DNA of 64,000 bases from Chamaecyparis obtusa (taxonomy: Eukaryota > Streptophyta > Pinopsida > Cupressales > Cupressaceae). The position numbers were made by a program, and so were the translations under genes. The notes under the pieces were generated by a model. That model was given only the letters and a program-made list of their open reading frames with translations. It was not told where the DNA came from and made no database searches. The stretch lies in NCBI GenBank assembly GCA_027943335.1, contig BSBK01007742.1, forward strand, positions 558,001 to 622,000. The letters run 5' to 3'. Shown here in pieces: positions 36,769 to 47,483 of this stretch (positions are counted from its first letter, which is position 1; the number at the start of each line of letters is the position of its first letter).

Positions 36769-37899
36769 TGTTAGAAATTTGGATGATTAGGATATCATGA
36801 TGAAGTCATTATGGGAAAATATATTCATTGTTAAGACAAAATGATCTAAGGAGGAAGTTCTAGATGAGAAACTATGAAAATTATCTAAGTATAATAATGT
36901 TTATCTATCTACACAGATAATGTTTTGATCAGAGAATTTCATAGAAGTACTTTCACTACACACACACTTGAACATAGATTATAAAAGGTATATTGAAGTT
37001 ACATCTAAAAGCACAAGACTATATGACATGTACCGAAAGATATATCAATATTTTTCAGAGATAATGTTGAGCCAACTAGAATAGAGAAATGATTAGTAAT
37101 TGATTATTTTGAGTTAATGGATTATTTTGTTTATCAAAATAATGACTTGACTAATTAGGGGCAACATCCTAGATGTTAAACCAAAGGCAAAAATAGTTAA
37201 TATTATGTTTTGATAACACAAAAGCTGACTAATAAGGTATAATTGAGATAGCTAGTATAAAGAGGAATATTATATTATACGAAGTTGTAAGTAAGTTGTA
37301 ATAAGTATTATCTAAAGTTGTAAATAAATTCTGTATTGAGGTATTATGCAAAAATTGATATATGATCAGATTAGTGCGATTTGATAGCAAGTTTTGTGAA
37401 GAGCCTACAAGTTAGATCAATATATTGAAGATATTTAGCAGCAGTAAAAGGTTTTTGTATTCTATCTTTTGTATTGAAGATTATCACTGTATATTTCATG
37501 TTTGGATAGTGAGCTCATCTTGCATACATTCATATTTGGTAATAGAACCTCCTAACAGGGTTGAGGCATTTAAAAAGGCCTAAAGTCCTCTAACAAGGAT
37601 AGAGACACTATGCAGGATTAATTGACTCCTTACATGGTCAATATCTTTAACCATATACTTTTGATTAGTAGATCATTTGTGGGTATCATCCCCACCTGGG
37701 TTTTCCCTTGGCCATGGTTTCCTTGAGAAAAAACATGGTGTTATGAGTTCCTTTATTTTATGGTTGTGCTTATTATTTAGTTTATTTAGTTTAGTTTCTT
37801 ATGCAAGTTACAAGTTAATTTCATATATCCATAAGTGGGCAACAGTAAAAGTTTGTGAAATATTGATTCATGCCCCCTTAGTATTTCCTATTTCTAACA
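36769..37899 (+). repeat. Right (3') family-C LTR
   Basis: 1,131 bp from TGTTAGAAATTTGGATG to CCTATTTCTAACA. It contains CCATCCCC-type terminal blocks (ATCATCCCCACCTGGGTTTT) similar to the family-A Copia LTRs, so the two families are distant relatives. Confidence 0.8.
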
Positions 37900-40169
37900 G
37901 TAAGATCTTATGGAGCCAAAAATGCCCTTGCATTAGTTGACATTACATGAGGTTGAATTTGGAGTGGGTTAGAATTTCTTAATCCTCATGCTTAATATTA
38001 AGCTAATGTTTAGGGGGTGACTATGCTTGTATTAGAGGGCAAGTGGGAGAATATGGAGGATGCAAGTGGTAGTTGAGAGAATCAGTAGAGAGATAATTAG
38101 TTAGTCAAGGTTAATTAACTAATTAAGAGAGGTTAGTATGTGTGAATGGGTTGGCTTTTGTTAGAATTCAAGGTTAGGAGTTTGGAGGTTTGGTTACATG
38201 AGGGTTAAAGTTAGGAGCCATGTACTCAAATTGAGTTAAATGTATTATTTAATTCCAAGTGGGAGGAGAAGGATTTATGAATTAATTTAAATAGATAAAG
38301 GTATTTATTAAAATTAAAAGAGGAAGGGGATTTAATTAATTAAATGATTATGGGTTGCTATTTGATTAACTAGACTATAGCTAATGAATTAAATTAATTT
38401 AACTAGAAGGCTAACATTAATCAATTAAATAATGCATGATTATTTAATTAAATTTGTTAACCAAATTTAATTAAAATTGTTAATCAAATTTAGGTGCCTA
38501 TATTTTTCCTCTCTTTGAGATGGTGTTATGTAGTATGATCATTTCAATGAAAAATAAGACATAGACCTAGAAATAAACTGATTAAATTATAAAAGGTGCC
38601 CCCGTCAATCAGAAGAGTAACTAGGAGGAACATTATGGGGGATGAGGATGATGATGCCCCCTTGAGAGGACAAGTGGGTTGAAGAGAACACGTGTACTCT
38701 CAAAATGGATGGGAGGATGAATAAATGATGAGTGAATGATGAGAATACAGAGATTTAAGAAGCTTGAGGTGGCACATCCCAAATGGTAGATTTCATGTAG
38801 TGAGCACTTATTCTGGTTTAACAATATCCAAGACTTACCAAGGTTTTATAGAACCAAGGCCTTGTCATAGATGTTGGATGGGACTGACTCAACAAAAATA
38901 AAATGATTAAACCAACATCACACAAATCCATGAAGGAATAAGGTGGATACAATGGTAGAAAAAATAGAAAGCAAGTGACATGCCCTAAGTAAACTATGTG
39001 ACCACGAGTATTGGATGTTGGAAATGCAAGGGACACGTCTAAAAACATACACAAACATAAAGAAAAAGATGAATAACTTGCCCCTAGTTTCACCATTCAC
39101 AATGCATCATGATATAAGGGATTGTGGAGATCATGAGGATGTGAAAGAATGAAGCTCAAGATAAAAGATAAAAAAGATCCAAAAGTACCGAAGAAATAAC
39201 AAGTATCTCAAAAACCTTTTTCCATAGGGAGGATGATGGATGATGATTAATTGGATTGGTCTAATGTGAGGAAGGATAAATATTGGAAAGATTGATGCTA
39301 GATTATTAAACTAAGACTCCTATGACAAGACAAAAGAAAGATAGTATAACCTCAAAGGGGCTATGGGATAATTGCTGAAGTACTAGCTATATAGGGACAA
39401 AGACCATGATGACACAAGGACTGTCTGATATAATAGATGAGACCTAAAGAAACACATGTACAAATGAGACTAGGTGGAGAAACAAATGATGTTGTGTACA
39501 AAAAACAAGTTACAATATCTACAAGGGACTATGGATGATTCTAATGATGAAAAGATATATGATGTCGTCCTAGTTGAGATGGAAAGACATTATGGAATGA
39601 TGGTCAATAAGGTGATGTAGGAATGATATATCTTGAAACAACATAAGGATTGGCAAGGATGCACCCCAATGATGATGATTTGATCATGAGAAAGGTTAAC
39701 ACAAAGGTTGAGAATAAGAACAAGAATGTGATAGGATGAGATTATTAGTGTGCAATTTTAGATAGCTAGAGGAGATGAATAGGATTTGCATGTGATTGTA
39801 GATGGATAGGAACATTGAGATATGAATAGAGCAAGATCATGTGATAGAAAGATGGAGGATTATTGGGAGGGTTTGAGGATGGAAGTATTAATAGACATGG
39901 ATTGATGGATGGAAGGATTTTAGTAAAGGAATGGAGGAAGATGAGGATTGGAAGATGAAAGGATGGATGACAAGATGAAACTAGAACAAGGATGAGGAGA
40001 TGGGAAGATGGAGGTTATAGGGTCTCCAAGGAATACGTCACTAAGGAATGGGATTCCCCCACTTAGGATAGGTCATGCATGAGGAGGCATTAGGAGGGGT
40101 ACAATATGTTGGAAGATAGGATGACAAGAGGATGAGGGAGGTATATGTAAGCTAGGATGATGTGTGAAT
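37900..40169. other. AT-rich then GATG-rich non-coding interval
   Basis: 37.95-38.5 kb is dominated by TTAATTAA-like sequence. From about 38.6 to 40.16 kb the plus strand is purine-rich with dispersed GGATGATG, GGAGGATG and ATGGATGG words, without a fixed period. The same texture resumes at 44.29 kb, beyond the inserted Copia. No gene is seen. Confidence 0.6.
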
Positions 40170-40700
40170 AGTTAGAAAGTAAAGTCCACCAAGAAAACTG
40201 AGAGGGGCAGGGGGTGAATGAGTTATTTGATAAAAAATAATTTCAATAAATTTATTAGATCTCAAATATGTAACCAACATAAATATCAACCATATAAAGG
40301 TAAACATACACAATGATACAAGATATGTTAACTAGGGAACCTCTTGATTTGAGAGTAAACCTCAGTGGGGATGGTACCAAAAAAAGATGTACTAATATGA
40401 AAATTCCTTGTGTGAGGATGGACTTTTTTAGGAGTCTATGTAATAAATTCAATAGATATCAGTCCCTCTTAGGAGACTTTGAATCCTTGTTAAAAGATCC
40501 TAACCCTGTTAGGAGTTAAGGAAGGAAAAAGGACCAACTATCCAAATAGCTTTAGGGGAAAGATCATTGAACTCACTGTCCAACTAATCTTTGGATTATC
40601 AGAATAGAATAATACCAACAACTACCAATCTCATCAACTTATCTTCACTCCTCTCTTTGTGCTAAAAGTACACCAAATACTTTACCAGATCTCAATACTA
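40170..40700 (-). repeat. Partial 3' LTR of the family-A Copia
   Basis: Matches the gag-proximal half of the LTR at 43129-44284 (AAAGTCCACCAAGA, AGATATGTTAACTAGGGAAC, GGGGATGGTACC, CTTTAGGGGAAAGATCA). The first base of the terminal TGTTAG is A (40170). The other half of the LTR is missing, and the junction leads into the tandem array. Confidence 0.85.
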
Positions 40701-40713
40701 GATTTGCTCAATT

Positions 40714-40860
40714 CATATAAAGCTTTGTTCAGTTTACATACCAATTGTTAGAAAGTAAAGTCCATATAAAGCTTTTTTCAATTTACATATCAATTGTTAT
40801 AAAGTAAAGTCCATATAAAGCTTTGTTCAGTTTGCATGCCATGTCTCCTTGAGTCAAAGG
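40714..40860 (-). repeat. 49-bp chimeric tandem array
   Basis: Three copies start at 40714, 40763 and 40812 (CATATAAAGCTTTGTTCAGT). Read on the minus strand, each copy joins the RT codons KLNKALYG to the LTR terminus CTTTACTTTCTAACA and the first bases of the primer site, then re-enters the RT codons. Confidence 0.85.
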
Positions 40861-41885
40861 AAAACCTTCAAGTTTCTCAATGTAGACTTCTTCTAATTCT
40901 CCATTCAGAAATGCCGACTTCACATCCATCTGATATACTTTGAATTTCTTATAAGCTGCATAAGCCAAAAACATTCTTACCACTTCAATTATTTCAATAG
41001 GTGAAAATGTTCCTTCATAATAAATTCTTTTTTTCTGTGAGTATCATTTACATAGTTCAATCTTGTTTTGTTTCTTACAACTTCACCTTTAGTTCTTCCT
41101 TAATTTCTTGAATATAATTATCATCTTTACAAGATTCATCAGTAGTCTTAGGTTCAATTTGAGAAATCAAACATAGTTCATCTTGTACACTATTTCTTGT
41201 CATAACTCCTTTTTCTTTGCTCCCAATAATCTGATCAATAGGATGATTCCTCATCATATTCTTATTAGGTGTCACTGTCTTAGTTCTTGCTTCAACCTTA
41301 GGTTCTAGTCTTGGTTCTCCTATTATTTCCTCAATATGAATCTCATTCTATAAATCACAGTTAGTTTCATAAAAAAATTCAATATTTTCTTGATCAACTC
41401 TAGGAAGAACTTCTTCATCTGAATCATAATAAAATATTCTTTCCCTAATTCTGAATTTCTCATCTACTTTAACATTTGTGCTCTCAACAATAGTCTTAGT
41501 TCTTTTATTGAAACATATATAAGCTTTTTTTTTTGAATAACCAATAAATATACCTTCATCACTTCTTGGATCAAACTTACCAATTTCTTCATCTCTCTTA
41601 ATATAACACTTATTTCCAAAATTTTTGAAATACTTTACTGGTGGTGCATGTCCAAACCATAATTCATAAGGTTTCTTTTATGTATCTATTATGATTTGTA
41701 CCCTGTTCATTGTATACACTACTTTATTCACTACTTCTATCCAGAATGTCTTTGCTATATCATTATCAAATAACATAACTCTTGTTTCCTCAGTTACTAA
41801 TTTGTCTCTTCTTTCTGCAATACCATTTTGTTTAGGTGTTCTAGGGGCTGAAAAATGTCTCTTAATACCATTCACTTCAAAAAAT
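40783..41885 (-). pseudogene. Copia pol fragment: late integrase, hinge and N-terminal RT
   Basis: From 41885 leftward: HFSAPRTPKQNGIAERRD (integrase around the third catalytic Glu), IEVVNKVVYTMNRVQ, the integrase C-terminus (KPYELWFGHAPPVKYF, GIYIGYSKKKAYICFN), an acidic hinge (41075-41275), and RT N-terminus YQMDVKSAFLNGELEEVYIE ending MACKLNKALYG. RT fingers and palm beyond that are lost at the tandem array. Stops and frame breaks are present in the hinge. Confidence 0.88.
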
Positions 41886-42530
41886 GTATTAGGGTATGTG
41901 CAAGATCATGAGAGGCCAAACTATGCCCTTAAGTGGCAATGAAAAATCAGCAAACCAGGGTTAGTCAACTTGACATGAAAATTTGAACTAGCTATCAACC
42001 TAATACCAAAAATTTGTAATAATAGAATTTGTAGGAAATTGAATGTAGTTTCTAAAATACTAGGCCTTTTCTAAAACAAAATTAATATAATTGGTGAAAA
42101 GTATAGACTTCAATGCAGCAGTACAAAAATTTCAAGAAAAAATAAGAAGTAGGTGTATGTCTAACCACCTTAATCATGATCAAATGATAATATTTTTTTT
42201 ATAAGATTTTATATATAAGTAGTATACTTGTGCCCGATTGTGACACATATTTTTTTGTAATTTTATTCCAAAAAAAATTAATTATGAATTTTCTGCTATA
42301 ACATTTTTAGAATAAAAAATATCCTGTGTCTGACCACCTTAACTCATTCAAAACTTTACAAAATTCAATTTTTATCTTTTTTCCTTATAGTAGGCAAAGC
42401 ATAGAATGTGATGCATTTTTTGAATTTCAAAAATGTTATATCGTCTAAAAGTTATAGTCATTTTTCAATCAGTATATAAATCAACACTTTAGAGGTAACT
42501 CAATTAGAAAATAACTAATAAATAATTGTA
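41886..42530. other. Foreign non-coding segment replacing Copia protease/integrase N-terminus
   Basis: Copia homology stops at about 41885 and resumes at about 42535 in gag. The interval is AT-rich with a near-repeated phrase GTCT(A/G)ACCACCTTAA (about 42150 and 42330). No terminal inverted repeats or target duplication could be recognised, so whether it is an insertion or part of a deletion/replacement is unknown. Confidence 0.55.
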
Positions 42531-42534
42531 AGGT

Positions 42535-43105
42535 ATAACTTGTTCAATCATTTGTAATGTCTGCTTAAACATAGGGGTCAGTGTCTTTAAGATCTTCCAT
42601 ATGATTTCATCTTTAGTTTTGTTTCCTTCATAGGCTTTGATACCTCCAACAATCTCTGATATTGTACCAATATAACTTCTAACAGATTTGAATCTTCCCT
42701 CATCTTTTCATCTTCAAATAAACATATCCAATTTTTTAACCTTACTCTCTTAGCACGTATATCACCTTCAAAATTATATTGTAAAGCTAACCAAATTTTA
42801 TGAGATGTCCTTAGACTTTCTACCTGATTGTATTCATTCTCAAGAAGAGTTGACAAAAGTGCTTCCGTAGAAAGTATGCAACACATAAATAAATCTATTT
42901 CTTTATTAGTCCAGTCTTTGATTTTGTCTTCTTCAATGATAGTTTTTCCATTCTTTGTAATCAACCAATATCGTGATCCTAAACATAGCAAACATGTCTT
43001 CATTTTTTCTTTCCAGCTATCATAGTTAACTCCATCAAACTTATGACTTTCTTTTCTGAAATGACTCACCATAGATATCCTTAAGCTATTAAAATTTTCC
43101 TTCAA
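42535..43105 (-). pseudogene. Copia gag fragment
   Basis: The 172-residue open segment from 43105 begins MKENFNSLRISM and contains KFDGVNYDSWKEKMKTCL, the typical Copia gag start (F-x-G-x-N-Y-x-x-W), then KIWLALQYNFEGD and ENxVRL-like helices. A +1/-1 change near 42590 continues as ILKTLTPMFKQTLQMIEQV. The zinc knuckle is missing because the foreign segment starts first. Confidence 0.88.
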
Positions 43106-43128
43106 GGACCTTCCACTCTGATACCAAT

Positions 43129-44284
43129 TGTTAGAAAGTAAAGTCCACCAAGATAACTAAGAGAGGGGGGGGGGGCTGAATCAATTATCTGATAAAAATA
43201 ACTTTGAATAACTTTATTAGATTTCAAACATGTAACCAACATAAACAACTACCACAGAAAGGTAAACATACACAATGACACAAGATATGTTAACTAGGGA
43301 ACCTCTTGATCAGAGAATAAACCCTAGTGGGGATGGTACCCAAAAAAGATGTACCACTTTGAAAATTCCTTGTGAGAGGATGGACTCTGTTAGGAGTCTA
43401 TGAAATACATTCAATACATATTAGTTCCTATTAGGACACTTTGAATCCCTGTTAAAAGATTCTAACCATATTAGGAGTTAAGGAAGGCAGAAGGACCCAC
43501 TATCCGAATAGCTTTAGGGGAAAGATCACTAAACTCACTATCCAACCAATCTTTGTATTATCTAAATAGAATAATACCAACAATTACTAATCTCAACAAC
43601 TTATCTTCACTCCTCTGTCTATGCCAAAACTGCACCAAATACTTTACGAGATCTTCTCAATTCCCATATCCTCTTACAACATCGACATCATCATATCTCT
43701 CTACCACACTTATAATCAAGGAAAAAAATCCTTCCTTTATACCTCACTCAAATAACTTACAATTGAGTCAGCTAGCCAGGCTTAACTAGATACAAAATAT
43801 AAATCATTACATGTTATATAATATTTCATAACCACATAAAAATTTTCAGCTTCCAAACTTAAAAACTCTTCACAAGTGCAACCTTTGACTATGTCGTCTC
43901 ATCTAGGTCACCTCTAAAATGTCTTCAACCTTTGTATAACTTTTCATGTCCAGATTCTATCCCAGTCCGGAGATATAATCTGGTTATCACAAGCCGCTTC
44001 TCAGGAACACTGTCAAATATTGTTTCCACTAGATTACTAATAACTATCATGAATAATTAAATTTTTGTATGTGCTTTTAACCATAATCTTAGGAAACAAT
44101 AAGAAACATGGCCTTAACGCTGCATAGCTTGCAATTATCCATGTACACTAATTCAAACACTATCTGCTTCTCTGCTAATCTTCAGTAGATCAATGTGTTG
44201 ACATCAATGACAAATACAATCATGAATGCAATATACAAATGTTATATAACTACTTGAATACTCCCCCATAGGATTTATTCAACA
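43129..44284 (-). repeat. 5' LTR of the family-A Copia
   Basis: 1,156 bp. The gag-side edge TGTTAGAAAG (plus strand, 43129) abuts the primer site (TGGTATCAGAGT on the minus strand, about 43115-43126). The outer edge is placed at ...TTCAACA (44284) because homology with the split copy starts at 11594 in the equivalent position. A run of nine or more G near 43165 lies near its end. Confidence 0.8.
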
Positions 44285-47094
44285 TTCATACCTAACATGA
44301 ATGAGGTAGGTGGATGGAAGATAAGATGATGGTTGAATGAGGTAGTGAGATAGAGGATAAAATGATGGGTGGATGAGGTTGACAATGGTAGGTGAAGGGA
44401 TTATTTGGTAGGAAGGATGGGTGAATAAGAATAAGTGGATGACAATTGTGATGGTGAAATGGATTCCATAGGTGTCCAAATAATGTATACATGGTGGCCT
44501 TTATTATTCTTTTATCACTTGATCCAAAGGAGGATGGAGGAAGTGCAATGCCTAATATTTGATAGGTATGAGAGAAAAATGGGATGGAGAAAGTGATGGA
44601 TAGGATATGCTAGAAGAACTTCCACCTAGGTGTGGACAGAAACTAGATGGACGGATTACACATAATGCCTATTTGCAAGGTTTTCATCATGGTACTTGTC
44701 CAAGGTTCTTGTTTGCTTGTTTTACCAATGGACAAATGTTTCTCTTTACTTTTTCTTTAATACCTTTTTGACTTTTTAGAGAGTGTTTTGGAGGGATTAT
44801 TATCTATGGAATGATAAGGAGGATATGCATGGAGGAATCAAGCATCAAGCTCATTATCAAGGTAATAGGATCCCATTTGGAGTGTACATTATATGTTGGT
44901 ACAACCTTATTTTGGATGAGTATAATCTTATGCAAAGGCATCCATATATTTAGGAATTCCTATGTATTGTATGTAATTTGATCAATACGTTCTATTTGAT
45001 TATTTGATCATTTGATCATATATCATATTTGTCTCTCTTGTGCTATCTCTTGAGCTTGTACATCTTGGGTTTTTTTTTTTGCATTAGAAAAATTCTTACA
45101 GATTGCAATGTTGATCTACATCAAGTGGTCAAGTATAAGCTCTTAGCTCTACCGAATTTATTCTCATGGGTGCCAACACAAAACTACTTATACTAACAAC
45201 AAAAAGATGCCTCCTTTTTCCTCTTTTTAATTTATTTCTTTGCATTCAAAACATATTTTTTTATTTTTATTGAATAGATATTGTTGGTGAAAGGATCACA
45301 CAAAGGACAAGAGAACTACAACACTCTTATCTATTACCCAGTATTATCATAGATAAAATTGTTTTACGATTTGTAATAAGTTCAATTGTTAATTTTTGTA
45401 GCACACACAAAAGACTTTGAAGATTGAAAATAGGCTTCAATATTTAATCTAAGTAATGATTTACTCCACTCAAACATGTGATCATAGGTGTATATTAATC
45501 ATGTGATACAACACAAAAGAAATGAATAATAGATCTTGGTTGATGAATCACAACTAATACCAAGAAAATCACACCCACCTCATCTACTACCTTATTTATC
45601 ACTTATAAAATAATATTACAATTCACATTGTGTTCAAATGCTAATTGTTAACACATAAAAAATAATTTAAAGATTAAAAGACAATCTTCTATAAGTTAAA
45701 ATAATTAGAAAATTGATCTAAACAATATTTCATTATATACACAAACATTTACTAATGATTGTCTATATTATCATGAAATATAATTCCAAAAAAAAATTGA
45801 TATCACATCTTACTCTTAGGTGAAGACTATAAAGAACTAAGAGAATTACACCAACTATTACCTAATATTATTATTTACTAGCAATCGCACCTTGGTGTGC
45901 AATGGGTACATTGTATTAATGTTGGACAAATAAAAAATGCATTCATTTAATTGGTGGCAATATTGTATCTAAAGGGGTCATTGTCAACATGTCTTTTGAA
46001 TCAAGCACATCACGAATTTGTGGTTGTTTCTATAAGTATTGGGTGAGAGAGGAGCCAAGCCTCAAGCAGACTACAGAAAAACTATAGTAATTTTAAAGAC
46101 ATTAACTAAGAATATTTTATTTTTTTTGTTTTTTGTTTTGGTAGAGAACATTTGTATTCTATAGTGACTTAACTATTTATAGACAATACATGTGTTTAAG
46201 GCTTGTGTTAATTCTTCTTAATAATGATTCTACATGTGCGGTTGCTTATGAATATTAGCAAAACTATTGTTATTGTAGAGCTAATAAAATGGGAGCCAAC
46301 TTGCTAAATTTGAATACCAAAGAATCTATGGTGATAATTATAATAACTATTTGAAGGAATATTTGCACTCGTATTAATAATATGAGTGGAATTTGATAAT
46401 ATTTTCTCATCTTCTTGACTTGCAATGGAAATGATGGTATGCTAGGATATTGATCAGCCTCCAAGCATTCCCATTTACCATATTGATTAGATCATAGACA
46501 TCACATTACTTTGCCATTGCAGTATTAGTACTAATATTAACACTAATTATTATTATTATTATTATTACCTCCATGAGAGAACTATAGGGGAGGGCTCTTT
46601 GTTTAAGCAATGATTAAACTCTTTTCCCTAACCAATTAGAAGCTTTCATTTGATCCTACATATTTTTATTTTAAAGGAGAGCTATTCAAACATGCCCAAA
46701 TGTTAATTGAAGGGAAATTTGGCTAACAAGTAGGGATTGTAATTTCCCCAGAAAAGAACACATCACTTTCATTGTAGATGGAATAGAACACCAGATGGCT
46801 CCAGACATGTCAGGGGTAGACAATTCTATCTGCATTCTAATCTATTCATGATTGGACCTGGATTCGGTGACTGCACACTGTCAGAAGCACAACTACAACT
46901 AACTTCCTTGAAAGAAACTCCATTTAAATCTATTTAGAATAGTGATGTAGGTTTTAGTTTGTTGACAACTTTACACGTTGGTAGTTCCCCAATGCAAAGA
47001 TGTATAGGCAATATGTTAACATGTGGATGGACTGAACATGAAACTGGTAAACATTTAAGATCGAAAACTAAAGACTCTTCCATATTGCTTTTCA
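44285..47094. other. Non-coding interval (GATG-rich, then AT-rich)
   Basis: 44.29-44.6 kb continues the GATG-rich texture seen left of the Copia. The remainder is AT-rich with an (ATT)n run at about 46546-46567. A Helitron-like end is listed separately. Between about 46.78 and 47.09 kb a plus-strand frame (for example EAQLQLTSLKETPFK and LTTLHVGSSPMQRCIGNML) looks weakly exon-like, but no family is recognised. Confidence 0.5.
45878..45905 (-). mobile_element. Helitron-like 3' terminus (hairpin plus CTAG)
   Basis: On the minus strand the sequence reads GCACACCAAGGTGCGATTG then CTAG followed by T. A short GC-rich hairpin a few bases before CTRR, with insertion before T, is the 3'-end signature of Helitrons. 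No Rep/helicase frame and no TC 5' end were identified, so this is at most a small non-autonomous copy. Confidence 0.35.
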
Positions 47095-47099
47095 ACAGA

Positions 47100-47332
47100 T
47101 GTTAACCTATTATCTCTTGGTTTATGTTTTCTTAGATTAGGTTTATTTTAGTTTATTTTTAGTTTATTACCTGTTTCTGTTGCGGTAGTTTTGTGTAACA
47201 GTTTATAACTGTTGTTGCCACTTCTTTATATTTTCCTTGTTACATTTGATGCAGTGATGTATGAGAATAATAAATTCTAATATACTTTTCTAGTTTCCCA
47301 ATCTTTCAGATATTTTCAATCTTAGGCTAACA
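47100..47332 (+). repeat. 5' LTR of the short-LTR Copia
   Basis: TGTTAACC...GGCTAACA. It ends 1 bp before the primer site. Confidence 0.96.
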
Positions 47333-47483
47333 GTGGTATCAGAGCTTTGGAATACATTCATATGTGAATTCTTTTTTTTTTATTGAAGATTGGAGCCATT
47401 TTCTAGAAAGAGAAAATTGATTCAGGTCAAATCAATTTATTTAGTTTTTTAAAGTTTTTACAACTTGTTTTCTTTGCTAAATT

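Larger units (their letters stand above)
35557..37899 (+). mobile_element. Paired LTRs of a nearly gutted retrotransposon (family C)
   Basis: Two related LTRs in direct orientation with only about 180 bp between them. The left copy lacks about 36 bp at its start and joins the unknown minus-strand frame directly at 35557. The right copy is complete. The interval 36588-36768 lacks a primer site but ends in a polypurine tract, so only the 3' tip of the interior survives. Confidence 0.75.
40170..44284 (-). mobile_element. Rearranged Copia element (family A)
   Basis: Minus-strand element with a complete 5' LTR (43129-44284), primer site and gag, then a 0.65-kb foreign segment in place of protease and the N-terminal integrase, then late integrase and the hinge, a short piece of RT, a 49-bp tandem array, and a partial LTR (40170-40700). 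RNase H and most of RT are deleted. The LTR family is the same as the split LTR at 11594-19123. Confidence 0.88.
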
